A stretch of DNA of 64,000 bases from Chloroflexota bacterium (lineage in GTDB: Bacteria; Chloroflexota; Anaerolineae; Anaerolineales; Villigracilaceae): the NCBI GenBank assembly GCA_029782225.1, contig JAKOVF010000370.1:30190-94189 (forward strand), given 5' to 3'. Under the pieces are notes generated by a model. That model was not told the DNA's origin, did no database searches, and was given only the letters and a program-made list of their open reading frames with translations. Of this stretch, positions 29,299 to 37,799 are shown piece after piece. Both the position numbers and the translations under genes were made by a program. Each line of letters opens with the position of its first letter. Position 1 is the first letter of the stretch.

Positions 29299-29418
29299 TG
29301 GGCCCTATGATCCTTTATAATGCAGACCTATAAGACAAAATTTATCGATTTATAACACAAAAGCGATGGTTCTTTTATCAATCTATCGGGGGATAGAAAC
29401 TAAGGGCTGGAGGGAAGG
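29299..29418 (-). promoter_or_regulatory. Leader/promoter region of the PKS-NRPS operon
   Basis: These 120 bp are strikingly AT-rich compared with the genes on both sides. Read on the minus strand they hold several TATA-like words (TTATAAAT, CTTATAGG, ATTATAAAGG), but no -35/-10 pair with standard spacing stands out. Either a promoter of the megasynthase operon lies here, or the operon is also read from the kinase-like gene upstream. Confidence 0.4.
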
Positions 29419-30120
29419 CTAGAAAACCAGATACCCGATCAACACACAGACGATCGGAACGATCAGAGTATCCAGCTCTCTCAGTGGAAGCACATCCACC
29501 ACTGCCGCTGTCAGGGCGATCCAGGTGATGGGGAGGAAAAACCTGCTGAGAGGCCCGCTGAAGAATCCCAGCAAGATAAAGATTTCAAGGACCAGCATGC
29601 TCATCAGCCAGCCGCCCATAAAAACGCAGCCAGCGCGCGCTATGCTCTTTCCCGGAGACCAGGGCAGGCGGGAGGAGACATGGCGGAGGCCGAAGAGTTC
29701 CGCGCTCCCAACGCCTCCACACAGGATCGTCAGCGCCGGGAGGCCATAAAGCGAATCCTTCCAGTAGATGACTGTCATGGCGATCAGAACAATGCTGTAT
29801 AAGATCGGGCCGTAGAGCATCTCCCGCCGATTTCCTGTAAGTGTCATGGCCTTGACAGCGGCTTCATCTCTGATGATGCCGGTCCCAATCAACGCAAAGT
29901 AGATAATGGCGGCAAGTGGGACCAGCGCTGCCAGCCACCGTCCATTCTGGACATCGGGATACATCAGCCAGCACAGGACGAAGATCGACCCGGTGCCAAT
30001 GTAGATGAGCGCCCGGCTCAATGTGTTCTTGATGAATCCATGTTGTGCAAGAAAGTACATGAGGCGTAGAAAAGCAAGGAGGATGATAAAAGTAAAGAGG
30101 GCGGCCAGATAAGAGTTCAT
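29419..30120 (-). CDS. Phytol/dolichol kinase- or CDP-diglyceride synthase-like membrane protein
   Basis: This 233-residue protein has about seven TM segments. The signature region PWSPGKSIARAGCVFMGG and the last segment, AVVDVLPLRELDTLIVPIV, match the layout of CTP-dependent polyprenol/phytol kinases. In those proteins a conserved Lys-x-x-Glu-Gly-Ser-like loop precedes an Ala...Glu.P....Asp-Asn motif. Here the acidic residues partly differ (Asp in place of Glu; DT in place of DN). It lies 120 bp upstream of the megasynthase on the same strand and diverges from the FHA transporter. A role in polyprenyl-phosphate supply is possible but unproven. Confidence 0.7.
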   Translation of the reverse strand: MNSYLAALFTFIILLAFLRLMYFLAQHGFIKNTLSRALIYIGTGSIFVLCWLMYPDVQNGRWLAALVPLAAIIYFALIGTGIIRDEAAVKAMTLTGNRREMLYGPILYSIVLIAMTVIYWKDSLYGLPALTILCGGVGSAELFGLRHVSSRLPWSPGKSIARAGCVFMGGWLMSMLVLEIFILLGFFSGPLSRFFLPITWIALTAAVVDVLPLRELDTLIVPIVCVLIGYLVF

Positions 30121-30242
30121 CTCAACTCCGTGTGTTTATCTGAAACACCAAAGAATCCAAAAGGAAACACCGATCATCCGGTAAAAGCGATGGTGCAAGC
30201 TCGTGCAGTGTCACACAAAAGTACTTCTCTGCCATCAATTGC

Positions 30243-30271
30243 TTGACATTGATTCCTGCGAAACGTATAAT
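30243..30271 (+). promoter_or_regulatory. Consensus sigma-70 promoter of the FHA-ABC/kinase block
   Basis: The -35 box TTGACA (30243-30248) and the -10 box TATAAT (30266-30271) are both perfect consensus, with exactly 17 bp between them. This is the strongest promoter seen in the window. It reads toward the transporter gene whose start is about 100 bp downstream. Confidence 0.85.
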
Positions 30272-30284
30272 CCTACTTAGTAGG
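30272..30284. promoter_or_regulatory. Perfect palindrome at the presumed transcription start
   Basis: CCTACTTAGTAGG is a 13-base perfect dyad immediately after the -10 box. It lies where a repressor would block initiation. It is too short, and has too small a loop, to act as a terminator hairpin. No regulator gene is adjacent, so its use as an operator is inference. Confidence 0.45.
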
Positions 30285-30376
30285 TCTTTTTTATCTTTGT
30301 TTTACATAAGGGGACGCACAAAATCCAAATTATTTGATGCACTGGCTTGTATTCCGCGATCAGAAGGAACAGACCC

Positions 30377-33300
30377 GTGATTCAACCGAGGACTTTTAAG
30401 CTCATACTCAAAGACGATTCAAGTTCCGGCAAGGAACTCGAACTTACGCGTCCGGAAATCATTATCGGTCGCGACCCCGGCGTTGACCTGGTCATCCCGT
30501 CCCCGGCTGTTTCCCGTCGTCATGCCAGGCTGATGCGCGATGGCGAGACATACATGCTGGAAGACCTGGGAAGCAGTAATGGCACCTTCGTCAACGGTGA
30601 GAGATTAAGGGGACGCAGCGCTCTAAAATCCGGCGACCAAATCCGATTGGGGCAGGCCATCACGATTACATATCAGGCACTCGAACCGGTCGTGCCCGTC
30701 TTCGATATCAAACCACTCCCGGAACAAACAGCCGTAGCTGTGGCTCCCGGCTCCCTGCAAACGGTTGTGGGGGAGGCTCCGGGCCTGAGTGCTTCCAACA
30801 TGGCTCCTCCGCAGTTGAGCGTGGTCATTGCCGGTGGCAGCTCACAGGTCCACACACTGACGCGCCCGGTGATGACCCTTGGCCGCGTCGAGGGCAATGA
30901 CATTATCATCCCCTCGCAAATTGTTTCCAGTCACCATGCCCGGCTGGAACGGACGGATATCGGCGGTTATAGGCTGATCGTTTCCTCAGATGCCAAGAAT
31001 CCCGTGTTGTTCGAAGGCCGTCCAGTGGAGGGCTCGCGCGTCTTGCATCACGGGGATACGCTCCGCATCGGCAGTCTGGACCCCGGCCTGATGGTCACCC
31101 TGACGTATAACGCGCCCGCTGAGGCGACCCAGGGCATCCAGCGGGACATTGTGTTCGGCGACAAGACTCTGATCCAGATTGGGCGTGACCCCAGCAATCA
31201 GGTTGTGCTCAATGCTCCGAACGTGTCGCGCTTCCATGCCCAGGTCGAACGGGTGGGCCAGCGATACCGTGTCGTGGATCTTCGCAGCTCAAACGGGACA
31301 TTTGTCAACGGAGAACGCATTGACGGCGCAGTCTGGCTCAAGCCTAATGATTCCGTCCGCATCGGACAGTATCGTTTTGTGCTGGGGAAGGATCAGCTTG
31401 CCAGCTACGACGACAGCAAGGGGCTGAAGGTCGATGTCATTCGGTTAAACAAATGGGTGCGCAAGGACCTGAATATCCTGCAGGATATTTCGGTTGCATT
31501 CCAGCCGCGCGAGTTTGTAGTGGTCGTTGGACAAAGCGGCGGCGGGAAATCCACTTTCCTGGATGCGGTTGCCGGTTATCGTCCGGCCACGCCGCCTTCG
31601 CGCGTACTGGTCAATGACATCGATGTCTACACCCAGTTCGATGCGATCCGCAATGACATTGGGTATGTCCCGCAAAAAGACATCATCCACATGGAGTTGA
31701 CGGTTTACCAGGCTCTCGATTACGCAGCACAGTTGCGTATGCCTCCCGATACATCCAAAGAGGAGCGGCACAAGCGGGTGATGGAGGTATTGCAGGACCT
31801 GGACCTCGTACATCGGCAGGATGTCCAGATCAGCGGGTTGAGCGGCGGACAACAGAAGCGCGTCTCGATCGGTGTTGAGTTGTTGACGAAGCCCGGCCTC
31901 TTCTTCCTCGACGAGCCCACATCGGGGTTGGACCCAGGAACTGAAACCGCTTTGATGCAGTTGATGAGGCGCCTGGCAGATCAGGGCCGCACCATTATCC
32001 TCATTACTCATGCCACCAAGAACGTGATGCTGGCGGATAAGGTCATCTTCCTCGCACGCGGAGGTTACCTGGCCTGGTTCGGCCCGCCCGAAGAGGCGCT
32101 GGAGTATTTCGACGAATATCGCTCTGAACGCGAGCGCAGGGCTGGCAAGATCGAATTCGATGAGATCTATGCCATCCTCGACAATTCCAGTCATGGCAAA
32201 GCGGAAGATTGGGCCAAACGCTATCGCGAGAGCAAGGCCTATCAGAAGTATGTTGCGAAACCGCTGGAGGAGAAAATGTCTCCGGCGCGGGAAATCACGG
32301 TGCCGCAGCCCGCAAGGACGGTCCAGAAAACGACCGCTCCAGCCACCAAGCATACTTCGGCTTTAAGTCAATTCCTCATCCTTTCCGCGCGCAACGTAAA
32401 GATACTGACGCGCGACCGCTTTGCGCTCGGATTGATGCTGGCGACCGCACCGGTGGTCAGCCTTCTGGATGTCATCCTGGCGGTTGTCCTGGGGCGTAAT
32501 CCTTTTGCCTTCCAGAATGGTGAGATGGCCAACGTGATGATCACGCTGTTCCTGCTGACCATTTACGGTGTCATGGTGGGCGGCATCTCTCAAATGCGGG
32601 AGATCGTCAAGGAACAGGATGTGTATAAGCGGGAGCGGCTCGTCAATTTGCAGATCCTGCCTTATGTGCTTTCCAAGATCTGGGTGGCGGGGCTGCTGGC
32701 GCTCTATCAGGCGCTGGTCTACACGGTCGTCCATTACCTTGCCTTCCAGATGCCCGGGGGCGTTTCAGAATTCATCCAGGTCTACATCACCATGGCGCTG
32801 GCTACCCTGGCGGGTATGATGCTGGGCCTGTTCGCCTCTGCGCTCGCTCCGAATGCGAATTCGGCGCCGTTGCTGGTCATTATCCTGATGCTCCCGCAGA
32901 TCGTTCTGGCGGGTGCGCTGGTGCCGCTGCCAACTTTTGTGTCGGCGCCGACTTCGACCCGTTGGGCTTTCGAGGCGTTGATGAGCATCACCGGGACCGG
33001 TTCGGATGTAGCCAAGGATATTTGCTGGGCTTTGCCCGCCGATGTCCGCAAGGCGATGACTCTGGAAGAGAAGAAAGCCCAGGGCTGTAACTGCATGGGG
33101 ATAGCCATGCTGCACCAGGACAGTTGTAATTATCCAGGCCTGGGACAGTTCTATAACCCGGCTATCGATCAGCCTCCTCCAACCGAGCCAGCCCCGCTGG
33201 GCGATCCGCCTCCGGAACCGGTCATTCCGGAGCGCCCGGTCGAGCCGGCAGATCAATCTGACAATGTGGCAATGGCGGATTTCTTTACCAAGCTGAAAGC

Positions 33301-33625
33301 CTGGGAGACCCAGGCAACTGCCATTCAGGATGCTTATAAACAGCAAATTACAGATTTCCAGGCAAAGTCTGAGCTGTACAAAAGCGAAGTGGTTGCGTAT
33401 CAGCAAGAGCTGATCAAATGGCAGATTGCGCAGGCTTCCGCTGTCACCCCTGCAGAAGGTGTTATGAATACCTTCTACACAGGCATCGGATGGTCGTTCG
33501 TTGACAAGGAAAACCCGGCGGCCTACTGGAAACAGATCATTACCACCTGGGTGGTGCAGCTGGGCATCATAGCGATTTTGTTTGTGGCGATCCTGTTCCT
33601 GCAAAAGCGAAAGGATGTCATCTAA
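30377..33625 (+). CDS. ABC transporter with three FHA domains, ABCG-like half-transporter fusion
   Basis: This protein of about 1082 residues starts at a GTG with AGAAGGA 8 bp upstream; a TTG at 30347 is a weaker alternative. Three forkhead-associated domains lie at about 10-105, 150-245 and 255-345. The first and third keep GR, SRRH/SRFH and SSNGTFVNGE, while the second keeps GR and SSHH but lacks the NG loop. The ABC ATPase follows, with Walker A GQSGGGKST near 385, signature LSGGQQKRVSIG near 488 and Walker B LFFLDEPTSG near 508. The ABC2-type membrane domain covers roughly 690-880 and is followed by a Pro-rich, coiled-coil extracytoplasmic loop and a last TM segment. FHA domains bind phosphothreonine, so transport is probably controlled by the nearby kinase. 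Confidence 0.93.
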   Translation: MIQPRTFKLILKDDSSSGKELELTRPEIIIGRDPGVDLVIPSPAVSRRHARLMRDGETYMLEDLGSSNGTFVNGERLRGRSALKSGDQIRLGQAITITYQALEPVVPVFDIKPLPEQTAVAVAPGSLQTVVGEAPGLSASNMAPPQLSVVIAGGSSQVHTLTRPVMTLGRVEGNDIIIPSQIVSSHHARLERTDIGGYRLIVSSDAKNPVLFEGRPVEGSRVLHHGDTLRIGSLDPGLMVTLTYNAPAEATQGIQRDIVFGDKTLIQIGRDPSNQVVLNAPNVSRFHAQVERVGQRYRVVDLRSSNGTFVNGERIDGAVWLKPNDSVRIGQYRFVLGKDQLASYDDSKGLKVDVIRLNKWVRKDLNILQDISVAFQPREFVVVVGQSGGGKSTFLDAVAGYRPATPPSRVLVNDIDVYTQFDAIRNDIGYVPQKDIIHMELTVYQALDYAAQLRMPPDTSKEERHKRVMEVLQDLDLVHRQDVQISGLSGGQQKRVSIGVELLTKPGLFFLDEPTSGLDPGTETALMQLMRRLADQGRTIILITHATKNVMLADKVIFLARGGYLAWFGPPEEALEYFDEYRSERERRAGKIEFDEIYAILDNSSHGKAEDWAKRYRESKAYQKYVAKPLEEKMSPAREITVPQPARTVQKTTAPATKHTSALSQFLILSARNVKILTRDRFALGLMLATAPVVSLLDVILAVVLGRNPFAFQNGEMANVMITLFLLTIYGVMVGGISQMREIVKEQDVYKRERLVNLQILPYVLSKIWVAGLLALYQALVYTVVHYLAFQMPGGVSEFIQVYITMALATLAGMMLGLFASALAPNANSAPLLVIILMLPQIVLAGALVPLPTFVSAPTSTRWAFEALMSITGTGSDVAKDICWALPADVRKAMTLEEKKAQGCNCMGIAMLHQDSCNYPGLGQFYNPAIDQPPPTEPAPLGDPPPEPVIPERPVEPADQSDNVAMADFFTKLKAWETQATAIQDAYKQQITDFQAKSELYKSEVVAYQQELIKWQIAQASAVTPAEGVMNTFYTGIGWSFVDKENPAAYWKQIITTWVVQLGIIAILFVAILFLQKRKDVI

Positions 33626-33627
33626 GT

Positions 33628-34641
33628 ATGATGCGGAAGCTGCGACAGGGTTTCTACCTGCTTACCATCGTTGTCATGCTCAGTGCCTGTGGCGGCGGAA
33701 GCGACATTGCGAGACAGTCTACGCTTGACGCGATCAGCGCGTCGGTGCGGCTGACCGCGACAGCCGATGCCTCCGGGCAACTGGACCCGCAGGCGGCGGT
33801 CGAGACTGCTCAAGCGATCGCCACCGCCAATGGTCAAGCTGTGGCCGTGACCCAGTCCGCGCAGAATGCGCTGAGTGTTGAGGATCAATCTGCAACAGCG
33901 ACCGCCGAAGCGCCCATCCTGGCAGCACTGCCTAAATACGGAGTCGATCCGAAGGCTGGTCACGTCGCCTGGATTCATCCACCTGCGACAGTGGAGACCT
34001 CCGGTTACATGTCCTATGACTACGTCAATAATTTCATTGCCACCGTGGCAAAGGACTTTGTGGTCTCCGGCGATATCTACTGGGATACGCAATACGGCAC
34101 CTCAGGCTGCGGCTTTGTCCTGCGTTCCGATGGGAACAAGAACGCGCTCAATCAGTATATGGCGATCCTCACACGCGGTGCCAGCGGGCATCTGATCTTC
34201 GCGTTCATGAAGAACGGCAAGGTCATCACCGGTCGCGATATTTACGCGTACGGGAAGGATCCAAACTTTGTGTGGGGGAACAAGGTCACGAATCGTTTGA
34301 CGGTGGTTGGCCGTGGCAGCAAGTTCGATCTTTACACCAACGATACGTTGATCGGCCAGATTGATGCCAGCGCTCCGCCGGCATTACCAGGGCTGCCAGA
34401 TCCGCCACAGAAACCACCTCCCGGGTCGGATGTGAGCATCATGGACGGCTATAAGAGCCAGTTGGCGCAATACAATGAGACCGTGGACCAGATCAAGAGG
34501 GATTATGCCGCCCGCCAGAGAGAGGCTCAAAACTCGAATCTGGTTTTCGAGCGTGGGTTCATTGCGCTGGTGGTGTTGAGCGAATCCGGGCACTCGACAT
34601 GCACGTTCAATAATACATGGCTGTGGATGATCGATGATTGA
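33628..34641 (+). CDS. Lipoprotein with laminin-G/3-keto-disaccharide-hydrolase-like beta-sandwich
   Basis: This 337-residue protein begins with a lipoprotein signal (MMRKLRQGFYLLTIVVMLSAC, lipobox LSAC, C21). After an Ala/Thr/Gln-rich linker of about 80 residues, a beta-rich domain contains GFVLRSDGNKN and NRLTVVGRGSKFDLYTND, the pattern of concanavalin-like sandwich domains such as DUF1080. A Pro-rich stretch and a charged helix follow. It starts 2 bp after the transporter stop and precedes the kinase by 220 bp. It may be an extracellular binding partner of the transporter. No catalytic function is claimed. Confidence 0.8.
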   Translation: MMRKLRQGFYLLTIVVMLSACGGGSDIARQSTLDAISASVRLTATADASGQLDPQAAVETAQAIATANGQAVAVTQSAQNALSVEDQSATATAEAPILAALPKYGVDPKAGHVAWIHPPATVETSGYMSYDYVNNFIATVAKDFVVSGDIYWDTQYGTSGCGFVLRSDGNKNALNQYMAILTRGASGHLIFAFMKNGKVITGRDIYAYGKDPNFVWGNKVTNRLTVVGRGSKFDLYTNDTLIGQIDASAPPALPGLPDPPQKPPPGSDVSIMDGYKSQLAQYNETVDQIKRDYAARQREAQNSNLVFERGFIALVVLSESGHSTCTFNNTWLWMIDD

Positions 34642-34649
34642 TGGATCCC

Positions 34650-34826
34650 GGTGGTCGAGCAGCCTTGCACATTCGATAGTGAATTCAAAATGAAATGTGC
34701 GGGGTAGCCCCGAATGTACTTGGAAGGGCGCATCGAGACCACCGATTTCAAGACATTCTTTATTTTCTTCCACGTTGTTGGTCTCGATATGTCCCGCCAA
34801 AAACGGGCGGGATTACTCGACCAACG
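34650..34826. repeat. Two tandem inverted repeats of the GGTCTCGA/CTCGACCA type
   Basis: The first unit runs from GGTGGTCGAGC (34650) to TCGAGACCACC (34743). The second runs from GTTGGTCTCGAT (34777) to CTCGACCAAC (34826) and holds an inner stem TCCCGCC / GGCGGGA. Both have matching inverted ends. This looks like a dispersed intergenic element family inserted twice between the lipoprotein and kinase genes. No T-run follows, so termination is not supported. Confidence 0.6.
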
Positions 34827-34861
34827 GATTCTTCTTAATTTCTTAATCGTATGGAGCACAA

Positions 34862-36592
34862 ATGGCAAAATCTACGTGGATCGGGAAGAGCCTGAGTAGC
34901 AGGTATCAGATCGAGGAAATGCTGGGGCAGGGGGGCATGTCAGCCGTCTATAAAGGGACGGATCCAAACTTGAAGCGGGTGGTGGCGATCAAGATGATCC
35001 ATCCGCACCTCTCCAGTGACCCGGATTTTGTCAAGCGGTTCGAGGAAGAAGCCACGGCCGTGGCACAGTTGCGCCATCCCGGTATCATCCAGGTCTACGA
35101 TTTCAACCATGATGATGATGTCTACTACATGATCCTCGAATTTGTGCCGGGGGAAACGCTCCAGGATCACCTCAAGCGGCTGAACACGGCCGGACGGAAA
35201 TTGTCGATTGTGAAGGCCATCGAATATATGGCAGAAGCCTGCGATGCGGTGGATTACGCCCATCAGCGCGGCATGATCCACCGCGACATCAAACCGGCAA
35301 ACCTGATGTTAAATGTCCTGGGACAGATCATCCTGATGGATTTTGGTATCGCCAAGATTGTCGGTGGTCAGCGGCATACAGCGACCGGGGCAGTGGTCGG
35401 GACGGCCATGTACATGTCGCCGGAGCAGATCAAGGGTCAGAGCCCGGACCGCCGCACGGATATTTACTCTCTGGGTGTGACGCTCTACGAAATGGTTAGC
35501 GGTCAGCCGCCCTTCGAAGCTGACTCGGCGATGACCCTCATGATGATGCACGTCAACGATCCGGTCCCGGACCCGAGGAAGCTTAATCCCGATGTGCCGG
35601 ATGATCTTGTCGCGGTGATCAACAAGGCGCTCGCCAAGAACCCGGACGACCGGTATCAGACCTGCGCGCAAATGGCCGCCGCCTTGCGAAACGTGCTGGC
35701 ACGGATCAAGTCTGGCAAATCGGTTGACGCTGCACTTCTTGGCGGGACGATGGTGGAGGATTCGCCTCTCGCGGGTGTCGGAAAGACCGCCTTCGAGACT
35801 CCGCTCCCGGCAGGGAAAGGGACGGTTGTTGAGACCGGTCCAAAGCCGTCCGTTCCACAGGGAACCTTCGTCGAAACAGGGCCGCTCTCCACAGGTCCAA
35901 GAGGGACCATGGTAGAAGATCGGACTCTGGCGAGCTCCGGGGCAGGCGGAGGAGGAACGGGAAGATATCAAACAGGAACTGCTGTTGGAGGCACTGGATC
36001 CAGGCCGATACCCCCGGCTGCTTCTCCCAGCAAAGCGCCGGCGAAACTGGCTTTGCCAATCATCGGTGCCGGGGTCGTCCTTCTCCTGTGTCTGGCGGCT
36101 GGCGGCGTCTTCGCGGCCAGCAAGCTGTTCGGCGGCAGAGGCGCGGCAACGACTCCTACGAGTGCGATTCCGATTGTTGCCCCCATCAACACACCCGTGG
36201 AGACTCCCACCACGATGCCAACGGTGGAGGCTCTTCCAACAGAGACTCCCACCGAGACGGCGGTTCCAAGCCCGACTGAGCCGGCAGGACCTTACGTGCG
36301 CATCGATTCAATTACCGTTGACAGCGATAACCGCTATGTTGTAACCTACGAAACCTTTGGTTATACCGAGCAGTTACCGGGCATGCATGTACACTTCTTC
36401 TTCAACACGGTATCGCCAGAAAATGCCGGTGTACCGGGGTCAGGCCCGTGGATCCTTTATGGTGGACCGCGCCCGTTCACCAAATACCGTGTATCGGACC
36501 GCCCAAGCGCAGCCACCCAGATGTGCGCACTGGTTGCCAACTCCAATCATTCCGTACAGCCCAACAGTGGAAACTGCGTGGATCTGCCCTGA
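34862..36592 (+). CDS. Membrane Ser/Thr protein kinase (PknB type)
   Basis: This 576-residue protein has an N-terminal kinase domain at about 15-280. It shows the glycine loop LGQGGMSAVYKG, ATP-binding K44, catalytic HRDIKPAN (D142), DFG at 160-162 and the MSPEQIKG activation end. A Thr/Pro/Gly-rich linker (290-395) repeats G-T-x-V-E four times. A TM helix spans about 397-420. A Thr/Pro-rich extracytoplasmic stalk then leads to a small beta domain (about 470-576) containing GPYVRIDSITVDSDNRYVV. Kinases of this kind phosphorylate FHA-domain proteins, and a triple-FHA transporter is encoded two genes upstream. Confidence 0.95.
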   Translation: MAKSTWIGKSLSSRYQIEEMLGQGGMSAVYKGTDPNLKRVVAIKMIHPHLSSDPDFVKRFEEEATAVAQLRHPGIIQVYDFNHDDDVYYMILEFVPGETLQDHLKRLNTAGRKLSIVKAIEYMAEACDAVDYAHQRGMIHRDIKPANLMLNVLGQIILMDFGIAKIVGGQRHTATGAVVGTAMYMSPEQIKGQSPDRRTDIYSLGVTLYEMVSGQPPFEADSAMTLMMMHVNDPVPDPRKLNPDVPDDLVAVINKALAKNPDDRYQTCAQMAAALRNVLARIKSGKSVDAALLGGTMVEDSPLAGVGKTAFETPLPAGKGTVVETGPKPSVPQGTFVETGPLSTGPRGTMVEDRTLASSGAGGGGTGRYQTGTAVGGTGSRPIPPAASPSKAPAKLALPIIGAGVVLLLCLAAGGVFAASKLFGGRGAATTPTSAIPIVAPINTPVETPTTMPTVEALPTETPTETAVPSPTEPAGPYVRIDSITVDSDNRYVVTYETFGYTEQLPGMHVHFFFNTVSPENAGVPGSGPWILYGGPRPFTKYRVSDRPSAATQMCALVANSNHSVQPNSGNCVDLP

Positions 36593-36638
36593 TGTTTCCT
36601 CTGTGAGACTCTCCATGAGAGATTAGCAGGAACACCGC

Positions 36639-37799
36639 TTGAACTTCAGCCTGAGACTTCTCTCGCTTCTCCTGTTCTGGCTGGTCCATGCCTGCGTTCG
36701 TTATTATGCCGAATCAAATTACCTGGTTGACGCGGTCCTTCTGGGGTTGGTATTGCTTATGCTCACACGCCCGGTTTTAGCACAACATAATGTCATCAAC
36801 GAAGCGCGCGCCCATGCCTGGAAGATCGTCCAGGACTATGGGAATACCCCTCTGGCACGTTTTACCCTATTTGAGGACAAGTTGTATTTTTTCAACTCGG
36901 GTGGTTCGATGGTGTCATATGTGCTGAAGGGAAGAGTGGCCATCACTCTGGGCGACCCAATCGGCCCGAGCGCTGACTTATGTAGTTGTATTGTTGATTT
37001 CAAGGAATTCTGCGGGAAAAACCATTGGCTGCCGGTGTTCTATCAGGTGCTTCCCGATCATCTGACGGCTTACAACCTGGCAGGATTCGACGCCATCTGT
37101 ATTGGTCACGATGCAATTGTGGATTTAGCGACTTTTACATTGGCTGGCAGTGGAAGCAAGAATATCCGCAATTCGTTCCATAAGATGGTTCGCCTCGGTT
37201 ATAAAGCGCAGGTCTGTGACCCGCCGCATCCACCTTCTCTAATGAAGGAACTCCTGCAGGTCAGCGATGAGTGGCTTTCCACGCGGGGCGGATTTGAGAT
37301 TGGCTTCTCACTCGGCCAGTTGGATGAGGAATACTTGAATACGTGTCCGATCATCCTTGTCCGCGATGAGGAAGGCCGGGCCGAGGCTCTCGCGAACGTC
37401 ATCTTTCAATTCCAGACCAATGAGGCGATCATCGATCTGATGCGCTGCCGTCCTGATTCCAGGAATGGCCGCATGGATTACCTGTTCGTGTCTGTGCTGC
37501 AATGGGCCAAGGAGCGCGGCCTGGCAACTTTCAATCTCGGCTTTTCACCATTCAGCGGCGTTGGGGAAGACTCGAATTCCACATCGCTTGAACGCGCCCT
37601 GCGGCGTGTCCACGAGTATACAAATCGATTCCTGGATTTTCGAGGACTCCATTTTTTCAAAGGAAAGTTCAACCCGATCTGGTCCCCGCGTTATGTGGTC
37701 TATCCCGGATTCGCCAGCATCCCTCTCGTCGCCCTGGGTATCATGCGTGCCTACAAGGTTGACCAGTTGATTCGCCGTTATCTGTTCCCTAGACGCTAA
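36639..37799 (+). CDS. DUF2156 protein, MprF C-terminal-like acyl/aminoacyl transferase
   Basis: This 386-residue protein starts at TTG 36639, 7 bp after AGCAGGA; no nearby ATG keeps the N-terminal TM segments. Two N-terminal hydrophobic helices precede a soluble domain with the DUF2156 pattern: KLYFFNSGGSMVSYVLKGR, then ITLGDPIGP, later MDYLFVSVLQWAKERG and FNLGFSPFSG, and a C-terminal FKGKFNPIWSPRYVVYPG. This is the double-GNAT fold of the phosphatidylglycerol lysyltransferase synthase domain, without the flippase domain. It may modify lipids or cell-wall components. The donor and acceptor are unknown. Confidence 0.85.
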   Translation: MNFSLRLLSLLLFWLVHACVRYYAESNYLVDAVLLGLVLLMLTRPVLAQHNVINEARAHAWKIVQDYGNTPLARFTLFEDKLYFFNSGGSMVSYVLKGRVAITLGDPIGPSADLCSCIVDFKEFCGKNHWLPVFYQVLPDHLTAYNLAGFDAICIGHDAIVDLATFTLAGSGSKNIRNSFHKMVRLGYKAQVCDPPHPPSLMKELLQVSDEWLSTRGGFEIGFSLGQLDEEYLNTCPIILVRDEEGRAEALANVIFQFQTNEAIIDLMRCRPDSRNGRMDYLFVSVLQWAKERGLATFNLGFSPFSGVGEDSNSTSLERALRRVHEYTNRFLDFRGLHFFKGKFNPIWSPRYVVYPGFASIPLVALGIMRAYKVDQLIRRYLFPRR

